NCBI GenBank assembly: GCA_027886185.1
Contig: WOAB01000593.1
Coordinates: 955,001-1,019,000, forward strand
Reading direction: 5' to 3'
DNA length: 64,000 nt
From: Rheum nobile
Lineage: Eukaryota > Streptophyta > Magnoliopsida > Caryophyllales > Polygonaceae
Shown: positions 23,601-35,288 of the stretch, in pieces
Numbering within the stretch: position 1 is the first letter of the stretch
How the letters are laid out: every line of letters starts with the position of its first letter
The notes under the pieces: generated by a model
What the model was told of the DNA's origin: nothing
Databases searched by the model: none
What the model saw: the letters and a program-made list of their open reading frames with translations, nothing else
Position numbers and translations under genes: made by a program

Positions 23601-26600
23601 ATAAGCATCCAAAAATCAAACAATTTTGTGAGAACATTATAGCTTACAATATGATGTTTGCTTTCACCTCTTTGGGAGGAACTGTGTCACCAATCACGAA
23701 AGGTCGTGGAACGTATTGTTACAGAATGCATGGTCAGAATTTTCACAGAATAGGGAGTTTGTTACCAGTGTCGGGCACAACTCCAAAGTTTTCCCAACTA
23801 TATATATATATGATACTGAAAACGAGGATTCAAACAGAATCAATGCGATAAGGTATGTCAATTACATAATTTTTTTGGTACCGCGTATTGTTATATAACG
23901 TTATTCTTTAATATTAAGCTTGCACGTTGATCTTTATTTATTGCAGCTCTAGAGTCAAAAAAGTTGATGAATCGCTTGTGATTGAGTTGAGAAAGATGAT
24001 AGATCAACACAACCCCCATGCAATAGCATTTAGAACGGCCAAAGATCGTTTTAAGGATGAAGGTGTTAGAGATATGAAGTTACGACTGCTTAGCAATAGA
24101 AACACTGATGGGCGGAGATATAATCTCCCGACGAGTTCAGAGGTTGCTGCTATTATTCTCGGTGATAGTGATACAAATTATCAGCCCAGGGACATTATAC
24201 TTCATACAAGGTCTGGTCAGTTACAGCGGATTCACGAATTACATCCTTTGTATCTTGCTCTTCAATATCCGTTGGCATTCCCTTATGGTGAGGACGGGTA
24301 TCAGACTGATATTGATTTAAGTGAAAGGTGCAACACTTCTACAAGGAAGAGGTCAAGGGTTACGTTAAAAGAATTCATTCAGTTTCGAATTCAAGAGCGT
24401 CGAGGCGAAGCCGGAATTCTGAGGTCATCTAGAAAGTTGTATCAGCAATTTTTGGTTGATGTTTACACAATGATTGAATCAGAAAGGTTGAACTATCATC
24501 GATATCATCAGAAGAACATACGTGCTGATTTATATACAAATCTTGCTTCAGCAACGAGCAAGGGTCATACAGCACCGACATCATCTGGAAAGCGAATAGT
24601 GTTGCCATCTTCATTTACGGGTGGTCCTAGATATATGCAGCAGAACTATCAAGATGCAATGGCAATATGCAAACACCATGGTTATCCAGATCTATTCATA
24701 ACATTCACATGCAATTCAAAATGACATGAAATTGTCAAGTTTTGTGAAGAAAGGGGTCTACAACCTGAGGATCGACCAGATATTATATGTAGAGTATTCC
24801 ACATGAAACTGGAGTCCATGATCAAAGATTTCAAAGTAAACAAAATTTTTGGCAAGGTTACTTCAGGTAATTTCTCTTTTACTGTTCTCATTTAAGTTAT
24901 TGTTTACATGTGTATAAAATAAATTATTTTCCCGACATGTTATATTCTATTAAATGTATTTTTTTTGGTTTTTTTAAAATAGATTAATTAACTTGAATTT
25001 ATATCTTTGACTTATGAATATTTTGCAGTTATTTACACAATTGAATTCCAAAAGCGTGGTCTGCCACATGCACATATATTATTATTTCTGGATAAGGAAT
25101 CTAAGTTGCCAAATACTTCAGATATAGATTCAGTCATTTCTGCAGAAATTCCACACCCAACTGAGGATGCTGATTTATTCGATGTCGTGAAAAATTGTAT
25201 GATGCATGGTCCATGCGGAGCTTCTAAACCATCGTCTCCTTGTATGGCTGATGGAAAGTGTAGAAAGTACTTTCCCAAAAAATTTGTTGACCAGACTTTT
25301 GTTGATGACGATGGCTACCCTGTGTACAGAAGACGTGACGATGGTAGAACGATAGAAAAAAGTGGAGTTCCCCTTGATAATCGGTATGTGGTTCCTTACA
25401 ATGCATTTCTTCTACTAAAATACAATGCACATATAAATGTTGATGGTGCAACCGATCGGGCTCTATCAAGTATCTGTTCAAGTACATAAACAAAGGCCAT
25501 GATCGCATCACTGTTGCAATTACAAACTCTGATGCAAACAATGTCGGTGATAATTGCATGGACGAAATTAAAAACTACTACAGCGCTCGGTATGTATCTG
25601 TGTGTGAAGCGGCTTGGAGGATTTTTGGCTTTGATATTCATTACAGGACTCCTGCTGTTCAACGTTTGAATTTGCATCTTCCCGGCGAGGAAATCGTTTT
25701 GTTTAATGATGATGATCCTATTGATGCTGTCTTAAATGATCATGAAAGTGATAAATCAATGTTTCTACAATGGATGGAGGCTAACAAAAAGTTTCCAGAA
25801 GCTAAAGATTTGACTTATTCTGAATTTCCAGATAAATTTGTTTGGGTTGCTTCAACTAGGCATTGGAAAAAACGTGTCAAGGGTGGTTCTGTTGGCAGGA
25901 TTTATCATGTAGCTCCTGGTACTGACGAGAAGTACTATCTTAGAATTTTGTTGAATCATATAAAAGGACCAACATGCTACGAATATTTAAGGACTGTTGA
26001 AGGTTTAGTTTATAGTACATTTAAAGAAGCTTGCTATGCATTGGGGTTGTTAGATGATGACAGAGAATATGTTGACGGTATAACTGAAGCAAGTTATTGG
26101 GGATCAGCAAACTACATTAGGAGTCTATTTGTATTTCTTTTGGTGTCTGATTGTATGGCAAAACCAGAGTTTGTTTGGCAACAAACATGGAGACTTTTAG
26201 CAGATGACATTGCCAATAAACAGAGGAGAATTCTACGAATTAATGGTATGTATTTATTTAAGGTTTTGTACTTGATCATAATATTTGATATAGTTTTTGG
26301 CATAATATATTGTACTCATCTAATTGTAATGACATGTGAATTATATTTATATGCAGATTTGCATGTTACTGATGAGTAGTTACAAAACTACGCTCTTGCC
26401 GAAATTGACAAGTTATTACGACAAAATGGTAGTAGTTTGAGTCACTATAAAACCATGTCTTCTGTAGATTCAAGCCTCATATCTGAAGGTTTCAACAAGC
26501 TTATACAAGATGAACATCGATATGATAAATTATCTCTAGCCGAGGAACATTCACAATTACTCTCTAGATTTACAATGGAGCAAAAAGGGGTGTACGATGA

Positions 26601-27982
26601 GATCATGAATGCTGTTTTATCAAATAACGGGGGTGTCTTCTTTTTATATGTTATGGTGGTACAGGCAAAACGTATATATGGAGGGCACTTTCGGCGGCTT
26701 TAAGGTCAAAAGGTGAAATAGTGCTTATCGTTGCTTCAAGTGGAAATGCAACTCTCCTAATACCCGGCGGCAGAACTGCTCATTCGAGGTTTAAAATACA
26801 TTTGCAAGTTAATGAGGATTCAACGTGTCATTTATATGTGCCGCCAAACTTATTATCTGGGATGAAGCAGTCATGACGAATAGGTATTGTTTTGAAGCTT
26901 TAGACAGGACATTACGAGATATTTTACGAACTATAAATCCTCTTAGTTTAGAACATCCTTTTGGAGGAAAAGTCATAGTATTTGGTGGAGACTTTAGGCA
27001 AATCCTACCCGTCATCTCAAAAGGGAGCGGGAAAGATGTTGTTTTTGCTATAATTAATTCCTCTTATTTGTGGCATCATTGCAAAGTTCTTACGCTGACA
27101 AGGAACATGAGGATTCAACAAGGTACATCTGAATCTCAGATCCAAGAGGCAAAATAATTTTCAGAATGGATATTAAGCATTGGAAATGGGACTGCAGGTG
27201 TTGATAATGATGGAGAAGCGCAAATAGAAATCCCCGATGAACTATTGGTCAAGGATTATGATTTAGATCCGATTCCAGCAGTTGTTAAATCTGTCTATCC
27301 CTCTTTAATGGAAGATCAGTTGTGTCCTGCATACTTTGAAGAACGAGCCATTCTTGCTCCAACATACGAAGAGGTAGATAAAGTTAATGAATATATATTG
27401 TCTTCTTTGTCTGGGGATGAAAAGATATATCTCAGCTCTGATAGTCTGTGCAAGGCAGGTTCTGTAAAAGACGATGATGCGAGTATTTATACGTCTGATT
27501 TTTTGAACAGTCTGAGATGTTATGGTTTGCCAAATCATGTCCTCAAACTAAAGGTTGGTGTGCCTATTTTGTTGCTCCGAAATATTGATCAATCTTTAGG
27601 TTTATGCAATGGGACGAGACTGATCACCACGCAACTTGGCAGTCATGTTATACAAGGGCGAATTATCTCAGGCAACAATATCGGACATACTGTGTTGATT
27701 CCTCGCATGATAATGTCACCATCAGACACTTCATTCCCTTTCAAGTTTCAACGGAGACAATTTCCCTTGAGTGTATGTTTTGCTATGACCATAAACAAAA
27801 GCCAAGGCCAATCTCTTGCAAATGTTGGTTTGTATCTTCCACGTCCTGTTTTCAGTCATGGTCAGTTTTATGTTGCATCGTCAATGGTAACTAGCAAGAA
27901 AGGTTTGAAGATATTGATTTGCGACAAGAGGTATAATACTACAACCAATGTAGTATACAAGGAAGTTTTTAATAATTTGTAG
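20691..27982 (+). pseudogene. RepHel: Helitron replication initiator/helicase, many exons, broken
   Basis: The product should nick and join DNA (HUH Rep) and unwind it (PIF1 helicase) in rolling-circle transposition. After ~14 small N-terminal exons (first ATG 20703) comes the zinc-like YECMHCGALLWHAE block (23.42 kb), the Helitron-like N domain (MFAFTSLGG, KFSQLYIY), the long exon from 23947 (HPLYLALQYPLAFPYGEDG, GYPDLFITFTCN), the HUH motif GLPHAHILLFL (His-Ala-His, 25067-25075), the Tyr-bearing NYYSARYVS (~25570), then helicase: Walker A GGTGKT (26655-26672), Walker B LIIWDEA, GGDFRQILPV and TINKSQGQS. Lesions: TGA 21549, TGA ~23540, a TA-repeat shift at ~23805, TGA 24722 replacing a conserved Trp, a shift at ~25440, TAG ~26378, a shift just before Walker A (~26648), a small deletion at ~26832 and TAA ~27155. 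The usual SRV arginine near the end reads SMV. Confidence 0.88.
21366..23085 (+). repeat. Repeated exon cassettes in the RepHel N-terminal region
   Basis: A basic exon is present three times: 21505-21576 (ARHRRKLRMNVIRHK), 21971-22042 (ARHKRMLRMNVIKHKRHGTP) and 22828-22899 (ARRKRMLRMNVLRHKRHVTP). A fourth, older relative is at 20703 (LTRHNRAMRLAVIRDKR). Each is preceded by an exon ending in VEQ(G) and followed by one with NSSAL(A/P)ECSST. The exon 21971 to exon 22828 distance is about 857 bp including introns. This is serial duplication of intron-bearing cassettes, giving a protein with repeated Arg/Lys-rich, probably DNA-binding, segments. Confidence 0.75.
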
Positions 27983-28340
27983 TCATTTTGAACATCGTTC
28001 CAGATTTAGTGTTTTTTGCTTCATTCTCATGTGTTTTATGATCATTTTTAGTAATTTTTGCAGCTTTTAGTACTATTGATGTAAGTTGTGTGGCTATATC
28101 TAATTGAAACACTAATTAGCCAATTTTACTATTAATAAAGTTATGGAGAGTGCCGTCTCTCTTTATATAATTAGTCTTTTGTATATCTTGATGACAGTTT
28201 AATGTTCGTTTATTCATGTTTTATTCAAATAACTAAAAAAATATATTCACCCAATCACTCATCCATAATTTAAAAATATATTTATTACAAATGTAAGAAA
28301 AAATAAATAAATACCGTACAAGGCACGTGTATTACACTAG
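27983..28340 (+). other. Helitron 3' end region and terminus
   Basis: After the RepHel stop comes AT-rich 3' UTR-like sequence with AATAAAG at about 28134. The terminus ...ACCGTACAAGGCACGTGTAT, then TACACTAG, ends at 28340. The usual GC hairpin about 10 bp before CTAG is present only in weak form (GTAC/GCAC arms), probably decayed. Confidence 0.65.
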
Positions 28341-28379
28341 TAATGACAAATATGTCATACAAGATTATCAGAACAAAAT

Positions 28380-28560
28380 TCTCTCTAGCAACTCTCTTAA
28401 CATTCTCATCTCTGCGTCTCTCTCAGCTCGCTTTCCCCATCTCCGCCGGCAGCTCGCACCCGTCCCGCCAGCCACTCGAAGCCGCCGCACTCTGCATCTC
28501 AGCCTTCTGTCGCGCTCTGGAACCCTCCTTAGGTTTGATTCGAGTTCTTTCCTTCTAAGT
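28380..28560 (+). promoter_or_regulatory. Probable BIN4 first (leader) exon
   Basis: A CT/C-rich, GC-rich stretch (CTCTCTAGCAACTCTC through CGCTCTGGAACCCTCC) followed by TTAG|GTTTGATTCG looks like a plant 5' UTR exon ending in a donor site near 28531. It begins only ~40 bp right of the Helitron terminus. The coding ATG lies about 870 bp further on, so a leader intron is inferred. Confidence 0.45.
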
Positions 28561-29403
28561 TTGCTTTGAGATGCTAGGGCTTTCGATTGGCTTGGAGTTT
28601 GCTGTTAAGACTTCACAGTATCAGTACATTTAAAGTTGTCGCGCTTAATTCTTGCTCTTACAATCCTGTTTCAATACTCGTCTTGTTATCACTGTGTAAG
28701 TTGAAAGCTGAATTAACAGTACACACTACACAGCATGTATTGGAACTCAAATCAGTGCCATCATGTCATGGCAGGTTCGGCATTTTCAACGAACGTTTTC
28801 TTGGAGATTTTAGCTTGTGTTTTTCTGTTGTCGTGAATCTTAAAAAAACTCCTCTTTATGGTTAGATCGGCTTGCCGTTAATATATATACAACCAATTTT
28901 CTGGGAGAAGCAACCATCTCTGATATATAGTGATGGCTGAGGAGTCTGAAAACATTTTACTTATTCTATATAACAAGTTTTAATTGGAGAGTAATTCTTC
29001 AGAATCTCTAGCTTAAATTTTAATTTTAGAACTTTGCTAATCAAGAGTTGGGAAGGAATTGTTCAGGTAAAATACTAGGTTTAGACTAAATTTAATTACT
29101 TACGTTAGTGAGTAGCCGAGATTACAATAATGGTTTTCAGAATCTAGTAACCAAAGGTTATACCGTAGATGCCTACTCCTAGTAGTGAGGTGCTGAAACT
29201 GTTTCTTTTGCCTGCAAGAGTGGGAATGAGAAACTGATGTTTGCTACTGTCTTTTTCTTGTAATTTGATCGACTTGGCTGTATGTGGTCGATTTTCCTGC
29301 ATTCCCTGGTCCTAGAAATACCACTTTATTTGATATGCTGCATACTTCCTTGCAGTGTGGCACTTATAGTCCGGTAGATCTTGCATGATTAAATTTGGTG
29401 GAA

Positions 29404-32400
29404 ATGAGCAACTCAAGAGAGGATTCACCAGATTGGCTGCGAGCTTTTCAGGTGAGGAACCAACTTTATAACTTCCTTGATTTTTTGAATGTCCAAATTG
29501 CAATAAACACAGGTTATGTGAACGTTTTATATGTGTATGCTGTTATATGTTACTTTCTTGGTTGGTCTACTGATTTTATTCAAGGTGGAGCAAAATCTTA
29601 ATAACAGAAGTCAAAGGAAGTATTACTTATTGTCTATCGCCGTGAAGTATCATGTTTGCATGTCTATGGCTGGGAGGATTCTCTTTGATTCCTAGAATGG
29701 TTATTATATGATTCATAGTCTCCCAGCAGAAGAAAATGCTCTTTTGTATTTCACTGTAAGTAGAATCCAAGAATGAGCATAAGAAGCCCCTACTCCATTA
29801 CTTAAAATTGCATATGCGATAAAAATAGCCCAAAGGTCCTGCAAAGGGTGTGTTGCTGATAGTTTGGTGCTAGTCAATTGACTCAATTATAAATGGCTCA
29901 AGTCTCTGAGTGGCTGTTGTAAAATAGGCTTGTGGTAATTATTGCAGTGCTGCTGCTCTGATGGAATTAAGATGTTTGACTCACTTCGGTGATTAAATAA
30001 AGAGGAAAGGTTGGAGGGAAAGTATAAGATGTATGAGATATCTGATTAACAAGGTCTGATGCTTAGAAACTATAGAGATATGTAGTTTAATGAGTTTTTG
30101 TTTTCATCCTGTATCTCAAAGCCTCAATAACTGTCTTCACAATTAGGTAATTCCTAAGAAATGGACTTCTTCTGAAGTCCCATGTCTTTGGAAGAAGTTG
30201 GCCTGTTTTAAATGCACCCTGCATGTAAAATTGTCTTTAATCTCACATCTGGAAGATATGGGACCTTAGCATGTAAAGTCTGAATTACTAAGCTGATTGT
30301 CTACACTTATACTTATGCCAGTCATTTTACCCTGAAATTGTCTTCAAACAAATGCTGATAGTAAATTCTATTTGCTGAACAGGCACCCACACACTCAGTT
30401 CTGACATTATCTTCAGATTCTGAGGATTCTCTAAAGCACAGTCCACTGAAGGATGATACTGCTGATGTGAAAAAAGATGCTGCATTAGATGAATCTACAC
30501 TTGTTTCGAGTGATGAAGATCAGAAGAAAGTTTCAAGCAAGCTTTTTGCTAAGTCAGAATATACTAAGTCAATAAATAAAAAGACACCACGAAAGCATCT
30601 CAAAGTAGAAGGGACTTCTACAAAAAGGAGAAAGACAATGGATTTTAATAAAAAAACAGGTAAGAAAAAAACTAACATATTATATTGATTTCTGTCATGG
30701 ATTCGGATATCACAATTTCAGAGCATTTGTCTAAGGTTTTCATGATGGTCTATGACTTGAGATTTGATGTATAGCCTTTTCTTTTCTTGGTTGATTATGG
30801 GTGATTGAGTTGTGCATCATGTGACTCTTCCATTTCGTCAATTTTTCCATGACTGATATGTTCAAATTCATATTATTTCCTTCTATTTCATCATTCTAGA
30901 TGTATGTTGAGCATATTTTATTCTTCTAAGCAAGCTCGTTCCTGGATGATTTGCAGGGAAAGAAGATACTACTAAAATTGAAGAGGAATCATCTCAGAAG
31001 AAAATTGAAGTTCATGTAAGTTTTGAACATCTTCACTTCGAGGAAAGCTTCTACACATTCTTTCATAGCTTCATTGCAAAAAGAAAATAAAGGGGCTGTA
31101 TTTTATGATAATTGGAGCCATACCTTCAAAGCGCTTTATTATGATTTGAAATGCTGGACTGGATGATGTCTCCGAGGTCGCTGGTTCAATCCCTGTTGAG
31201 GCCACTGGAGTCACTTGTCTGTTAACTTCAGGGCCCATGGGATTAGTCGGGCCAAAGGCTAGGATACCCATGCAAAAATGGATTGAATTCGTGGATGAAG
31301 AGTGTTATATTCTTTTTTGAAACTGCCTTGTCACAGAGAGCGTTATAGCCCTGACACAAGAAGCATGCCTTTTTTATCAATTTGTTTTGAAACTTTTTAA
31401 CTTCTTGCTATAGCATTCCCGACGAAGGTGAAGGCTGTGCTCTATTTTGGGGCAAAGCATAACTATCCTTGCAAGAATCATGAATCTTGAAAAATTCAGT
31501 GCCATGTTTTTGAACTTTTTTATCAGTCTGTCAGTAACTGATTTTATACACAAGTTTACATACTGAGCTTAATGAATGTTTGACAGAGGCCAAAAGCTTC
31601 CATTTGGACCTTGTCATCAGATTCAGAGCCAGATGCTATATATGGGAGTGGAGCAGATAAATCACATGCATCTAATTTGACTGAGAAAGAGATGGAGCAG
31701 GGCATGGAACTTTTTGATAAAAAGGATTCTGTGCCTAAGGTGGCCCCTGAAGGAAAATCTCAAACGAAGAAGATAAATGCAGATCATACACCTACAGACA
31801 AGAAGAAAATGGAAACAAAAGGTATGGGGGAGATTGTGAGAGAAGCTGGTGATATGTGATTATTTGGATCTGAATTATGGATTGATTTAGAGTTATTTGA
31901 CAACCTTTATTAGCATAGCAAGAAACCATCAAGTTTCTTGCTTTTTTACCCTGTCCTCCTATGATATTGGCACTTGTAGGAAGTTTCTTAATGGTGCAGA
32001 TAATTTTGAACTAAGAAAAATGAAAACGTCTAGAATTAGTCTACATCAAATTTGTTTACTCTCAGAGAGTCCGTCCTCATATATTTATTCAACGATGACA
32101 GGTGATCTTGTTGATGTACATGAAGCAGAGAGAGCATCCGAGAAGCATGTTCAATCTTGTGTGAGGATCTTCAGTATACCGGTCCTTTAAAAGATGGTGC
32201 TAATAATTGCTGATGGACTTGTATTGGATATTATTTTCAGGTTTCATCATCTATGTTACCTTTGGTTATTCCAGAGAGAGTCCAAAGGTCCAAGGTACCC
32301 CATGCAATTATTCATCAAGATGTCGTAGTTTTGTATGAATGACATAACTTAAGCTGGTGACAATTCCCTTATCCTTAAGGAAAGCCTTTTAGTTAGTTCT

Positions 32401-34192
32401 TAGTGCTGGAAGGTTTATGATCAGTATGAACATCAAATGTATGTTTATTCACTGACCAAAGCTAGATAAGTACAACTTCACCATCTTTTCCTGTGCAGGT
32501 ACTTGTTGAGTGTGAAGGTGGCTCCATTGATTTAAGCGGAGATGTGGGTGCTGTTGGACGTGTGATTGTTTCAGGCAACCCACCTGGAGACAGAGAAATG
32601 CTTCTGGATTTAAAAGGTTTGAAATGTAACAAATATTGCATCTGAAATCAATGAAAATTCGTTGCTAGGTGTGCATCTTTTACTTCGTTGGATAGCTCTA
32701 AACCTCTTTGCATTTTAAACCATATTTCAGGGACTATATACAGAACTACAATCATTCCTTCAATGACATTTTGTGTTGTATGTGGTTCTCTTTCCCCATC
32801 TTTTACTATGTTAAGAGTAAAAATTCTTGTTCTGTAGTAAACCAAATCCATACTGAGAAATGAGTTATTTCTTTTTGTCCAGGTCAGTGTTGGCCCTTCA
32901 GAGGCAAAGGTTTGTAGACTATCTAATTTGCATTCCAAATTTTCCTTTTATTCGTAATTGTTCTCTCTCGTGTTGATTTCACTGTAGGGCAGATTTGCTT
33001 ATTTGCTAAGAAGTAATTCATTCTCTTTTAATGATCTATTTTCCATCTCATGAAAGACATCAAGTGCCTAATCGCTAAATTGTGTTGTTATTTTCTTATC
33101 AGATTGTGGCTACCATGAGTGACTTTAATAATTCCTTCACTTGTATGGTCTATCTCATCTTATGAAAGACATCAAGTCACTGATTGGTAAATTGTTTGGC
33201 AATTTTCTGATAGAATGAATCGGGAAATCACACAAATACACCAAGTTACCAGATGAAACGACTAGAAGTTGATGAATTAATCGGCCACATCTATTTCACT
33301 AAGTTAACAGATGATTATAACTCTCAAACGAGCCCAAGAGGCTAATGCCTTTGCAGTTTGCACATGTATAATTCCTGGATGATTAGGTGATGAGGGCTAA
33401 ATAGAAATTCTAGTTGCGTAAGTCGCCACGATTTGACTTTAGTTAAACTCCATCACTGGCTAACCGTCTAATTCTAGATTCTTCTAGCACAGTCTTGATT
33501 TTCCGAGCATCTTCTGACCATGTGTGTATAATATTCTTATCAGATTGAGGCTATCATGAATGATTTTATACAGCTAAAACCGCAGTCCAATGTGTATGAT
33601 GCTGAGACCATGGTTGAAGGTATTTCAGCTGATGACCTATTTTCTTTCTTATACACGAATCCGTTTGACAATTTGCTATTTTAAACCTCTGACAGGATCA
33701 CTGGATGGATTCTCCTTTGGTTCGGAGGATGAGGCTGACAAGATGCCCAAAGGTGATAAGAACGAAGGTGCTGAAGAGCATACCGATGAGAAAGCCAAAG
33801 CAAAATCTGTGAGGAAAACGGTATGCACTGTCATTCATCCTTACAGATCTACCTAGTAAAGTAGGAGGGATGAGACTCTCCGACCTCTTTAAAAAATATA
33901 AATAAAGATAGTAGAGGAGAGAAAAGAGCAAGCATCGGAAGCCCTTATGTGGGAGGGCGGTGTCAATACTAAAGTCTTATATATATTGCGTAAGCCTGGA
34001 TTTGATGTGGTCAAGTATATATGCACATTTATATATTGCAGTTGCTGAGGACAAACCAAAAGCGATGTGAATGAAATTGTGATGTTTTTATGGTTGCAGG
34101 CTGGGGCTCAGAAGAAGGGTAAAGCAACTAGCGGGAAGCAGGTGAAGAAGAGGAAACCTCCGGCCTCCAAGAAAGGCAAGGCCAAGAAATGA
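29404..34192 (+). CDS. BIN4: BIN4/MIDGET, DNA topoisomerase VI complex protein (405 aa)
   Basis: In Arabidopsis BIN4 (MIDGET) is a nuclear DNA-binding partner of plant topoisomerase VI, needed for endoreduplication and cell growth. Twelve coding exons fit: 29404-29451, 30383-30659, 30957-31015, 31587-31821, 32102-32160, 32241-32294, 32499-32616, 32731-32777, 32883-32909, 33544-33619, 33696-33820 and 34100-34192; they total 1218 bases. The N-terminus reads MSNSREDSPDWLRAFQAP. A LTLSSDSE motif occurs twice (exons 2 and 4). The conserved core is VLVECEGGSIDLSGDVGAVG, LLDLKGTIYRTTIIPSMTFC, SVGPSEAK and IEAIMNDFIQLKPQSNVYDA. The tail is acidic, then very Lys-rich (KKRKPPASKKGKAKK), suiting nuclear DNA binding. 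No stop or shift is seen, and exon 8 uses a GTATGT donor at 32778. The Helitron ends about 1.06 kb upstream of the ATG. Confidence 0.93.
31110..31275 (+). mobile_element. SINE-like fragment in a BIN4 intron
   Basis: The stretch has a Pol III B-box-like GGTTCAATCCC at about 31183 and GGGATTAGTCGGGCCAAAGG followed by CTAGGATACCC, a layout found in tRNA-derived plant SINEs. No target duplication or clear poly(A)/T tail is resolved. It lies between coding exons 3 and 4 of BIN4. Confidence 0.4.
33041..33197 (+). repeat. Tandem intron duplication with a ghost exon in BIN4
   Basis: CATCTCATGAAAGACATCAA at about 33046 and CATCTTATGAAAGACATCAA at about 33155 head two copies of an intron segment. At 33094-33135, TCTTATCAG is followed by ATTGTGGCTACCATGAGTGA, which mirrors the true acceptor and start of the 33544 exon (ATTGAGGCTATCATGAATGA). 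A partial duplicate of that exon, now decayed, therefore sits within the intron. Confidence 0.65.
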
Positions 34193-34643
34193 AGCAACAA
34201 AAACGACATATGACTTGGTATTCTAGTACGAAGGAGCATGAAATTCCGCCTACCTACAGAACTGAGGCTCGAATACAAACCAACATCTCGCTTTGATTTG
34301 GAAACTTCCATGGCTGCAAAATGAACTCATTGTGGACGTTGATTAATCTCAATTTATATATATAAAACTGCTCCACATTTTGACCCAAAGATTAAATGGA
34401 AGCGCAGTTAGTTGAACAAGCACATACGGTGTATCGGGTCTAGTATATGAATGGATCAACTAATTGGATAGACAGTGATGGCGGGTATTTGGTAGATCCC
34501 GTGAGCCTCACCTCAAATATATTAAATGATAAATTTCTGTCCGAGTTGCCAACTTGCAGCTGCATATGTAAAATAATTGAATGTTATTGTTGGGAGACAA
34601 AGACGAACGTCATTTCCTCTTCATTTCATTCACGCCCATCAAG
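34193..34643. promoter_or_regulatory. BIN4 3' UTR and phytocyanin promoter
   Basis: The short intergenic stretch between two same-strand genes. TTTATATATATAAAACTG at about 34353 is a TATA-like element roughly 290 bp from the phytocyanin ATG. CAAATATATTAAATG at about 34514 is an alternative. The region 34600-34640 is CT/TC-rich, as leaders often are. Confidence 0.35.
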
Positions 34644-35288
34644 ATGACCTTTCCTCTCTTGTTCATTTCTTTGCTCTTGATGACTTGTGTCAGATCTGAA
34701 GTCTTCACTGTGGGAGATGCCAACTTATGGAGTGATGGATTTGCCTACGGTTTATGGTCTCAAAAGTACACTTTTCATGCTGGGGATGTTCTTGGTACAT
34801 TGACTTTCTTCTGTATTTGTAGCTTTCTTATTCTCTTGCGTCCTTGTATTTTTCTTAAGAGTAGCGGATCATTTGTTGAGCGAGCTATACATTCAATTAG
34901 GCAATTGTGGATTCTTGTGTTTATGGATTTGCTTCTGGGTGCAGAGTTCAAGTACACAATCGGGGTGCACAACGTGTATGAAGTAACGAAGGCAACATAC
35001 CAGTCCTGTGATGCGAGCACCGGAGTGTTGGCGAAGTACGAATCAGGCGATGATAAGATCAAGCTGAATGAAGCGAGGCCTTACTGGTTCCTATGCAATA
35101 TAGAAGGGCATTGCCTTGGAGGAATGAGATTCGGTATCCACGTCGCAAATGCCACCGCCGCAGCCTTCTCCCCATCGCAAATGGGTAACAATCCACCCCC
35201 TTACGGTAACAAGGCCATCATTCATGCAAGTTGTGTTCTCAGAGCCGTGATTTTGACGGTGCTGATCAAAATCCTACTACGAGTTTAA
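34644..35288 (+). CDS. Phytocyanin (blue copper protein), 164 aa
   Basis: Phytocyanins are small secreted or membrane-anchored type I copper proteins of the plant cell surface; roles in redox or cell-wall signalling are proposed. Exon 1 is 34644-34794 and exon 2 34945-35288, with the intron interrupting GDVL|EFKY, a position where many phytocyanin genes have one. The signal peptide is MTFPLLFISLLLMTCVRS, cleaved before EVFTVGDANLW. Copper ligands fit the family: His in VHNVYEV, Cys in YWFLCN, His in EGHCLGG and Met in GGMRFGI. The second Cys pair (QSCDAS and GHC) would form the disulfide. After the domain come a short Pro/Asn linker (NNPPPYGN) and a hydrophobic tail (VLRAVILTVLIKILL), consistent with GPI anchoring or membrane attachment. 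Length is normal for the family and no break is seen. Confidence 0.9.
   Translation: MTFPLLFISLLLMTCVRSEVFTVGDANLWSDGFAYGLWSQKYTFHAGDVLGTLTFFCICSFLILLRPCIFLKSSGSFVERAIHSIRQLWILVFMDLLLGAEFKYTIGVHNVYEVTKATYQSCDASTGVLAKYESGDDKIKLNEARPYWFLCNIEGHCLGGMRFGIHVANATAAAFSPSQMGNNPPPYGNKAIIHASCVLRAVILTVLIKILLRV

Larger units (their letters stand above)
7907..28340 (+). mobile_element. Large Helitron (20.4 kb) with RPA, an unknown gene and RepHel
   Basis: The left end reads A|TCTACTATATAATAAC and is followed within 120 bp by two GCCACGTGTC boxes, typical of plant Helitron 5' ends. The right end reads ...CACGTGTATTACACTAG|T, preceded by a weak hairpin. Insertion between A and T with no duplication is the Helitron rule. 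Inside, on the same strand, are an RPA1-like gene, an unrecognised intact gene and a RepHel gene carrying the HUH nuclease and PIF1-type helicase. RPA plus RepHel is a known gene set of plant Helitrons. All helicase and RPA lesions indicate that it can no longer move by itself. The internal non-coding middle (14-20 kb) holds duplicated blocks and promoter-like clusters. Confidence 0.85.

Noticed and set aside
24108..24320. Shadow frames within the RepHel exons (also 25033-25677 on -)
   Set aside because: The frame carrying Helitron motifs accounts for the sequence.
31160..31275. Possible tRNA gene (GGTTCAATCCC B-box)
   Set aside because: There is no cloverleaf with a matching acceptor stem; it fits a SINE fragment better.
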